This document shows positions 12,001 through 21,000 of a stretch of DNA of 64,000 nt, in pieces. Source of the DNA: Gammaproteobacteria bacterium. Lineage in GTDB: Bacteria; Pseudomonadota; Gammaproteobacteria; Ga0077536. The notes under the pieces were generated by a model that searched no databases, was not told the origin of the DNA, and saw only the letters and a list, made by a program, of their open reading frames with translations. How positions within the stretch are numbered: the first letter of the stretch is position 1; each line of letters starts with the position of its first letter. The DNA is taken from positions 1-64,000 of the forward strand of contig JACQWY010000019.1 of the NCBI GenBank assembly GCA_016209015.1, read 5' to 3'. The position numbers were made by a program, and so were the translations under genes.

Positions 12001-15000
12001 CGGAAGCCGTGGCTTTCGAATTCAGGAGGCCGAAGCCTGCCGCGCTGAAGCTGAAGCCGACGCCTTTCGCCTTCGCGACGTTCACGCCCTCGCTGCGCAG
12101 GGCAATGGCACCGGTCGCGGTCAGGACTGCGCCGGCGTTGATGCCGGCGTTCACCGTCGCGGTGGAATCCGCCTGCGCAATCGAGGCACTGATGGTGATC
12201 ACGCCGACCGCCGGCGCTTCGGCTTCCGCGAACGCGCCGCGCACGTCGCCGCCGGCGACGTGATTGATCGGTTGCAGCGTGATGGGATCGACTTCGTGGC
12301 CGGCGACGATGGTCACATCGCCGGTCACGTTGATATCGCCGCCGACAGTGGCCGCGACGTCCGGATTGACGGTGGCACGCGCCACGCTGACGCCGGCCGC
12401 GAGACCGCCGATGCTCAGACTGAAGACGTGCGTATCCGCGTTGTGGTCGGTACCCGCGTAGACGGCGAGGTTGCCGGTCGCGCTGATGTGCGAGCCGTCG
12501 CCGATCGCGGCATGGACGTCGGGCGTGATGTCGGCGAACGCGAAGTTGAACGTGCCGGCGCCGATGCCGCCCGCGACGGCATAGGTATCCATCTCGATGC
12601 CGACGTGCGAAGTGGCCTTGACGGTGATGTTGCCGACGTGGCCCGTGCCCTGGCCGATGTTCGTGTTGACGCCGATTCCGGCATAGGTGTCGAGCACGCT
12701 CGAATTGCCGACCGCGATGCGGCTGAACGAGGCCCCGATCGCGACGACGCCGCCCTCCACGCCGATGGTCAGGGCGCTGAAATCCTGCACGGTGGCGGCC
12801 GTGATGCCGATGCTCGCGGCGTTGTTCACCGTCGCGTAGTCGGCGATGTAGGCCTGGTTCGTGCTCTTGACCGTCATCACCGAGACGCCGACACCGAGAC
12901 CCACGAAGCCGCCGCCGAACGCGAAGGAATGCTGGTCGATGTGCTCCTCGAGCTTGCCGTTCACGGTGATGCCGCCGCCCGCGTCGAGCGTGCCGCCGGC
13001 CGCGGCGCGCGCGTTGTTCGCGACGTTCAGCACGCCGATCGCCGCACCCACGCCGACGAGACCGCCGCCGCCGCCGCCGACCACGAAATCCGCGGCGGAG
13101 CGATCCGTCGCGCCGAAGGCGATGCCGCCGCCGGCCGTGATCGTCGCGCCGTTCTCGCTGAACGCCTGCGTGCCGTTCGGCACGACGCCGCTCGAGAGCA
13201 GGCCGCGCAGGCTCGTACCGCTCGGGCCGGTGGTCTTCACGCTCGTCGAGGCCGATTTCGCGACCGCGCCCAGGCGCTCGTTCGCATCCGTCTTCGCGTC
13301 GCTCTGGTTGCCCTGGTTGTAGCCCGCGAGCAGATCGCCGACGCCGCTGTTCATCGAGCCGGCCTGGTCGGCCGCGCGCTGATCGACGCGCCCGCCGTTG
13401 CCGGACAGCGCATCGCCCGTGCGATTGCTGTTGTCGGAATAGCCCGCCGTCATCGGCGTGCCGATCGACCACACGGAGACCGCGCCCGCAATGCCGGCGA
13501 CGCCGCCGGCGATGCTGAACGTGAAGCCGGAGTTGTGATCGAGATGCGTCGCGCCGATCGCGACGTTGCGGGCCGCCGCGACGCTCGCGCCGGCGCGCAC
13601 GAACGCGCTCGTGTCGTTCTTGATGCTGCCGACGTCGACCGCGCCGGCGACGCCGACCCAGCCGGCGGCGATGCCGCCCGCGAAGGAGAACGTGTCGACG
13701 TGGTTGCCCGCGCGCACCGTGACGTCCTGAGTGCCCGTCGCGCCCGCGTTGTCGTTCGTGCGGTTCACCTGCGCGCCGTTGTCGATGTACGCGCTCGTGC
13801 CCGAGCTGATGAGGCTGACCGCGACACCCCCCGCGATGCCGACGACGCCGCCGCCGGCCGCGATCGCGAGATGGAAGACCTTTTCGTCCGAGGTCGCCTG
13901 CACGACGACGCCGTTCGCCGTCGTCGTGTCGAGCGAGGACGTGCCGTTCGCGCCGCCGGTCAGGACGTTCGAGATGCCCGTGCCCGCGCCGAGCGCGTCG
14001 ACGTGGGCGTTCGCGCCGATGAACGCCGAGGTCGCCTTCGTCATGCTCAGCACGCCGACCGAGGCGCCGATGCCGACGGAGCCGAAGCCGCCGGCGCCGG
14101 AGACGACGAGGATGTCCGTGCGATCGTCGGCGAGCACGGCGACGTCGCCGCCCGCGTAGACCGTCGCGCCCGAGTTGATGGACGCCGTCGTCGTGTTGTT
14201 GATGACGGGCACGGTGACCGCGCCTCCGATGCCGACCGTGCCGCCGCCGATGCCGGCGCTGATCGCGAGGATGTTCTCCGAGGCGACCGCGGTCACGCCG
14301 ACGTCGTTGCGCGCATTGACCGTCGCATTGCTGCCGATCCACGCCTGGGTCTTCATCGAGAGCGCGCTGACGCCGACGGCGGGCGCGATGCCCGCGCCGC
14401 CCGCGATCGCGAGCGCACCGGCGACCTCGAGATGATAGAAATCGCTGCCCGCGCCGACGACGACGGACTGGCTCGCGTTCGCCGTGCTCGTGTCCGCGTT
14501 CACCGTCGCACCGTCGCCGATCCAGGCCTTTGCCGTCGTGTCGAAGACGTTCACGCCGGCGCCGACGGCGATCGCCGCCGTGCCCGCGCCGCCGCCCGAC
14601 ATCGCGAAGTTCTTCACGCTGTCGCGGTTCGTCGCGCTCACCGCGAGGCCGCGGAAGCCTGCGTCGTGGGCGGCGCCGGCCGTGCGCAGGCCGCTGAACA
14701 TCGGGTCGTTGCGATCGTCGACGCCGTCGTGGTTCGTGTCGACTGTGCCGTCGGTGTTGCCGTCCTTGTCCGCGTCGACCATCTTGCCGATGTCCGGCGG
14801 GCCGAACTTCGCGTCGGAGGCGGTCGGGCGGTGGCCGTTCTTGATGTCGACGTTGCCGGGCTTCTGATCGGTGGCCGAAGCGTCGTAGCCGATCGCGAAG
14901 CCGCCGGTGTTCGCATCGATCGCGCTCCAGCCGTCGGCGGTGACGTTCGCGCCGTTGCCGATGAACGCCGAGACGCGCTTCGTGACGACGGGCACGCCGA

Positions 15001-18000
15001 CGGAGGCGCCGATACCGACCGTGCCGCCGCCGCCGATCGAGCCGACGACGTTCGTGAGGTCGAGCAGATCGTCGGCGCTGATCGCGATGCTGCCATGCGC
15101 GTGCACGTTGCCCGCGCCGCGCGAAGCGAGGAGATCCGCCGGATCGTCGCCGATGAACGCGCGCGTCGTGAGATCGACCACGACGACGCTCGCCGCGCCC
15201 GCGATGCCCGCCGTGCCGCCGCCGCCGCCGGCCGCGGCGATCATCACCAGCGTCTCGCTCTCGGTACCGAGAACCTGGAGATCTCCCGCGACGTCCGCCG
15301 ACACGCCGGAGCCCATCGAGGCTTCGGTGTTCTTCGTGATCTTCACGACGCTCACACCGGCACCGACACCCGCCGTGCTGGCCGCACCGATCGAGCCGCC
15401 GACGCCCACGATGTCCGTGCTGTCGTCCGCCTGCACGAGCACGTCGGGCGTGCCGAACAGCACGGGCTGGGCGAGAATCGTCACGCCGTCGCCGACGGCG
15501 GCGAGCGTGGTCTCGTTCAGGATATTGACCGCCGCGGAGGCCGCGATGCCGGCGCTGCCGCCGCCCGAGCCGCCCGCGGCGATCGTCACGAGGTCCTCGC
15601 TCGAATTCGCGGTGACGTCGAAACCCGCGCCGCGCGCGGTGACGGTCGAGAAGTCGCCGGCATAGGCCTCGACGGTGTCGTTGTGCACGAACGTCGTGTT
15701 GGAAATGCCGACGCCGGCATCGCTGCCGATCGAGATCTGGCCCGCGACCTGATCGAGCGTGACCGGACCTTCGGCGCTGATCGTCGCCTTGCCGCCCGCA
15801 GTGATCGTCGCACCGGGCGCGAGCACCGAGCTGCCGTGCTCGAGCGCGGCGTGCGTCGTGGTGTTGACGACGTAGACGCTCACCGAGCCGCCGACCGCGG
15901 CGCTGCCGCTCGCCGCTGCGGCGGCGGCGACGGAGATCAGATCCTCGTTCGAATGGGCGTCGACCGTCACGTCGCGGTTCGCCCTGACATGCGAGCCGCG
16001 GCCGACGGAAGCGCGCGTCGTCTTCGTGATGACGGCGACGTCGACGGCGCCCGCGACGGCGACGCCGGACGAACCGAACGCACCCGCGGCGGCACCCGCG
16101 ACGCTCGTGAGCTGCGTGCCGTCGAACGCGAGCACTTTCACGTCCTCGTCGGCGTGCGGGCTCGCGACGCTCTGGTTGACGTTCACGTTCTGGCCGACGA
16201 CCGCCTCGGTGTCGAGCGTGAAGACGTTCACGACGATGGAGCCCGCGACGCCCGTGTCGCCGTTGCTGACGCCCGCGCCGGCGGCGACGGAGGTGAGCAT
16301 GATGTCGCCGGGCAGCAGCGCCGCGGCCTCGCCCACGTCGAGGGCGAGCGGCGTGACCTGGGAGCCGGCGCTGATCGTCGTCGGGCCGGCGGCCTCGAGA
16401 TCCGCACCGTCGGAGACCGTCGCCTTCGTCGTGACGTCGATGATTTCGACCGTGACCGCGACACCGACGCCGGCCTTCTTGCCGATGCCGGCACCGCCCG
16501 CGATGCCCTGCAGGCCGAGATTGTTCGTCGCGATCACGGCGATCGCGTTCGACGCGGTGAGCACGGCACTCGTGCCGACCGTCGCCGTGTTCGCCATGCT
16601 GATGCGATTGACCACGACCGCGCCTGCGACGCCGTTGTCCTTGCCGCCGCCGGCAGCGAGCGAACGGCTCCTGAACTGGCTCTGGCCCGCGTCCGGGATC
16701 TTCGCGGCGACCGTGACGTCCGTGCCGGTGAGGTGCGCGTTCGCGCCGATGGTCGCGGTGTTGTGCACGTCCGCGACGTTGACGGAGACGGCCGCGCCGA
16801 CGCTCGTCGTCGTGTTCGAGATGTCGAAGGCGATGCCGGTCGCTTCGACCCGGGTGTCGACGTCGGCGAGCGCGACGACGCCGACCTTGCCGCCCGTCGA
16901 GGTCAGCGTGACGCCGGTCGCGACGTCGGCGAGGTTCGTCGCCTTCGCGTAACCGACGCCGACCGCGGCGGCGACCCCGACGTCCGCCGACTTGCTGCTC
17001 GACTGCGAGTTGCTGTTGCTGTTGCCCTGATCGACGCCGTCCTGCGCTTTCGGAACGGCCTTGTCGCCGCCGTTGTTCGGGTTGTCGTTGACCTGGTGGC
17101 TCGCCTCGTCGTCGGCCTTGCGGCCGTTCTGGTCGTTGCCCTGGGCGCTCGCCTTCACGAGGTTCGTGCTGCCCGCGGCGATCTCGGAATTGACGGCGAT
17201 GTCGCCGCCCGCGGTGATCGAGCGGGCCGCGCCGGCGTGCACGTTGTCGATGAGGATGTTGATCCCGACGGACGCGCCGACGCCGACCTGTCCGCCCGCG
17301 GCATCCGCGTCGGCCGAGGTCTCGGCCGCGGCAGCGTGCGCGGCGTGAATCGTGGCCGCGCCGGTCGCGGTGATTGCGTTGCCCGTGCCGAGATACGCGG
17401 TCTTCTCGTGATCGACGATCGCGAGCGCGACGCCCGCGCCGACGCCGACCCCGGAACCGCTGCCGGACGCACCCGCGCCCGCGCCGTTCTTCGCGACGGT
17501 CTTCACGTTGTGCGCGCCGGCGGCCTCGACGAGCACGTTGCCCGCGGTGCCGTTCAGCGTCGCGCCGTCGTCGACGGTGCTCGCGGTCGTGGTGTTGACG
17601 ACGTTCAGCGCGACGGACGCGCCCACGCCGACCGTGCCGCCGCTCGCGCCGTTGCCGTCCGGCATCGCTTCGGCGTCGGTGCGCGTGGTCGATTCCGTAC
17701 GGAGCTTCAGATCGCCGCCGTTCGTGCGCAGCGTGGCGAAGCCCGGCACGTCGGCCGTGGTGTTCACGGTCACGACGTTCAGCGAGAACGAGCCGGCGAC
17801 GCTGACCTTGTCCGAGCCCGCGCCCGATTTCGACAGCGCGGTGAACTGGTGCTCGGGCGTCGCTTCGCTGCCGCCGGTCTTCGCTTCGAGCGTGATCCCC
17901 TGCGCCGTGATGTTGCCGCCGGAGCCGATGAGCGCGGAGTTCGTGACGTCCGCGACGTTGATCGCGACCGCGGCGCCCACGCCGACCGAACCGTTCGCGG

Positions 18001-21000
18001 TCGCCGAGCCGTCGGCCTCGGCTTTCGCGTCGAGGTTCGCGGAGGACTGCATCGTGAGCACACCGTCGGCGGTGATCGCGCGGTTCACGCCGGTCGAGGC
18101 GATCGCCTTGCTGCTCGCGACGTTCACCGCGACCGCGCCGGCAACCGCGATCGAGCTCGAGCTGTTCGAGCCCTGCGAGTTCGTGTCGGCCGTCTCGGCC
18201 TTCGGATTCGACTTCGCCGTCGAGCTCGAACGCGCACCGCGGCTGCCGGCGACGCTGTCGCCGATGCCGCGCTGGCCCTGCGCCTGGTTGTCGACGCCCT
18301 TGGAATCCGAGTTGCTGTCGTTGTCCTTGCCGCCCTTCGCGCTCGCTTTCGCGGTCGAGGTCGAGGACTGCTGCGAATTCGCCGTGAGATTGATCGCGCC
18401 GTGCGCGGTGAGCGCACGATCGAGCGTCGCGCGCGTCGTGTCGGTCACGATGCCGACCGCGACGGAGGCGCCGATGGCCGCGTCGTCGCCCGTCGCCTTG
18501 CCGGTCGCGGTGGTCGTCGCCGTGCCGGCGTGAGTCGCGCCGACGGTGAGCGTGCCCGCGCTCGTGAAGCCGCCGCTGCCGAGGATCTCCGCCAGCGTGT
18601 CGAGATTCGCGACGGTCACGGCCGCGACCGGCACGATGCCCACGCCGCCGCCCGCGCCGCCCTGGGCGGTCGTCGTGATCGCGTTCTTCGAATCCGCGGC
18701 GAGACCGACCGCGCCGGCGGCGTTCAGCGTCGAGCCGCTGTCGATCCAGGCGTGCGTCGTCTCGTCGACGACGTCGATCGCGACCGACGCGCCGATGCCC
18801 GCGCTCGAGCCGCTCGTCTCGCCCTGCGGCAGTGCTTCGGCCTTGTCCGTGCTGTTCGAGCCGGCGTGGATCGTCACCGCACCGCCGCCCGTGGTCGTGA
18901 TCGCGACGCCGGGGTTCAGATGCGCTTCGGTGACGAGCTTGCTGTAGTTGATCGCGAGCGAGCCCGCGACGCCGACGCTGCCGCCGCCGGCGCCGGAAGT
19001 CGCCTTCGCGGAGAACGCGTCGACCGCGCTCACCGTCGGCATTTCCGCAGCGAGCGTGAGGCCCGCGCTCGTGAGGTTCGTGTTCGTGCCGATCTGCGCG
19101 CGGTTCGTGACGTCGCCGACGTTGATCGCGACCGCGGCCGCGATGCCGACGCCGCTGCTACCGCCGCCGCCACCGCCGCCGCCACCGCCACCGCCGTTGT
19201 TTGTCTGGCTGATCACGCTCGAGCCGTCGGCGCTCGCCGCGGCATCGACGTCCGCGATCGACTTCACGGCCGCCGCGCCCGTCGCCGTGATGATGCGTCC
19301 GCTGCCGATCAGCGCCTCGGTCTTGCTCTGCGCGATGTTCACCGAGACCGCGGCCGCGACGTTGACGGACGAGGATCCCGAGTTCGAGCCGCCGGCGTCG
19401 GCGGTCTTCGCCTGCGGCGTCGCGCCCGCGTTCGCGCTGTTGCGCGCGCCCTTCTGCGCCGCGATCGAGTCACCGGCATTGCGCTTGCCGGCCGTCTCGT
19501 TGTCGACGCCGTTCTGCTGCGTGCCGTCGTCGGACTTGCCGCCCTTGGCGCTCGCCTTCGTGCTCGTCGTGGTGTTCTGCTTCGTCGCCGCCGTCACGTT
19601 CAATGCGCCGCCGACGGTGAGCGCGCGGTCGACGAGCGCGTGCGTCGTGTCGACCACGGAGTTGAGCCCGAAGGCGATGCCGAGCGCGAGGCTGTCGCCC
19701 TGCGCCGCGCCTTCGGAGGACACGGTGGACGCGCCGGTATGCGCGGCGTTCACGGTCACGCTCTGCGCCGAGAGCCCGGTCGCGGCCGAATTGATTTCGG
19801 CGAACGTGTCCATCGTGTTGATCGTGATCGCGGCGGCCGGCGCGATCGCCGTGCCGCCCGCGGCTCCGCCCTTGACGGTCGTCGTGACCGTGTCGTTCGA
19901 GGTCGCCGAGACGTTCAGCGCGCCGGCGTTCGTGAGGCGCGCGCCGGACTCGAGCACCGCGCGCGCCGTGGCGTCCGCGATATTGAGCGCGAAGGACGCG
20001 CCGACGCCGACGCTGTTGTTGCCGCCGTCGAGCTTGGACGTCGCCTGGGCGGTATCCGTCGTCGTCGTCACCGACTTCACCGTCACGGGTGCGGCGGCGG
20101 TCAGGGTCACGTTCGCCGTCGCCGCGACGAGGGTCTCGGCCTTCGCGACGTCGACGTTCAGGGCGAATGCGCCGGCCACGCCGACATTGTCCGCGCCCGC
20201 GCCGGATGTCGCCTTGGCGCCGAACAGCGCGCTCGTCGCGTCTGCCTCGAGCGTGACGCTCGCCGCCGTGATGCTGCTCGTGCCGCCGAGTGTCACGCGG
20301 CTCGCGTAGGTCGCGAGGTTGATCGCCGCGGCGGCGCCGATGCCGATGCCGCCGCTCTGCGCGGCCGTGCCGTCGGCGACGGTGGAGAGGCTGCCCGTCG
20401 GGCCCGCGAGCAGCGCGACCGCATTGCCGGTGAAGGCACCGGCGGTGCCGATCGGTCCCGTGGTCGCGATGTTCAGCAGCGTGTCGCCGGTCACGCTCGT
20501 GACCGCGACCGCGGCGGCGAGGTTCAGCGAGCCGTCGCTCGTCTTCGCGTCGTTCGAGGACAACGCCTTCTTGCCCTCGGTATCGTTCGCGGCGCCGCTG
20601 TCCGAAGCGCCGCCCTGCGTCGCTTTCGCGTGCGTGTCGATCGTGCGGTTGCTGTTCGCGGCGAGCGTGATTGTGCTGCCGTGGAGCTGCGAGCTGTCCG
20701 CGATCTCGGTCTTCGTGTCGCCGGAGACGAGCGTGACGGCGACCGTACCGCCCAGCGCGCCGCCGGACGAGCTGCCGGACGTGCCGTCCGCCGAGGTCAG
20801 CGCGGTGACGGTATTCGTCGAGAGCACGGACAGTGCGCCCGTCGCGTTCAAATTCGAGGTGCCGCCGATTCGGACGTTCGCGGCGCTGGAGAGATGGGCG
20901 ATCGCGGCCGCGGCGTCCTTCGAGGAATCGTTCGAGGTGCTGTCGGGCGCGGCCGTCAGCGTGCTCGTCACGTTCGAACCCGCTTCGAGACCGAGCGTCC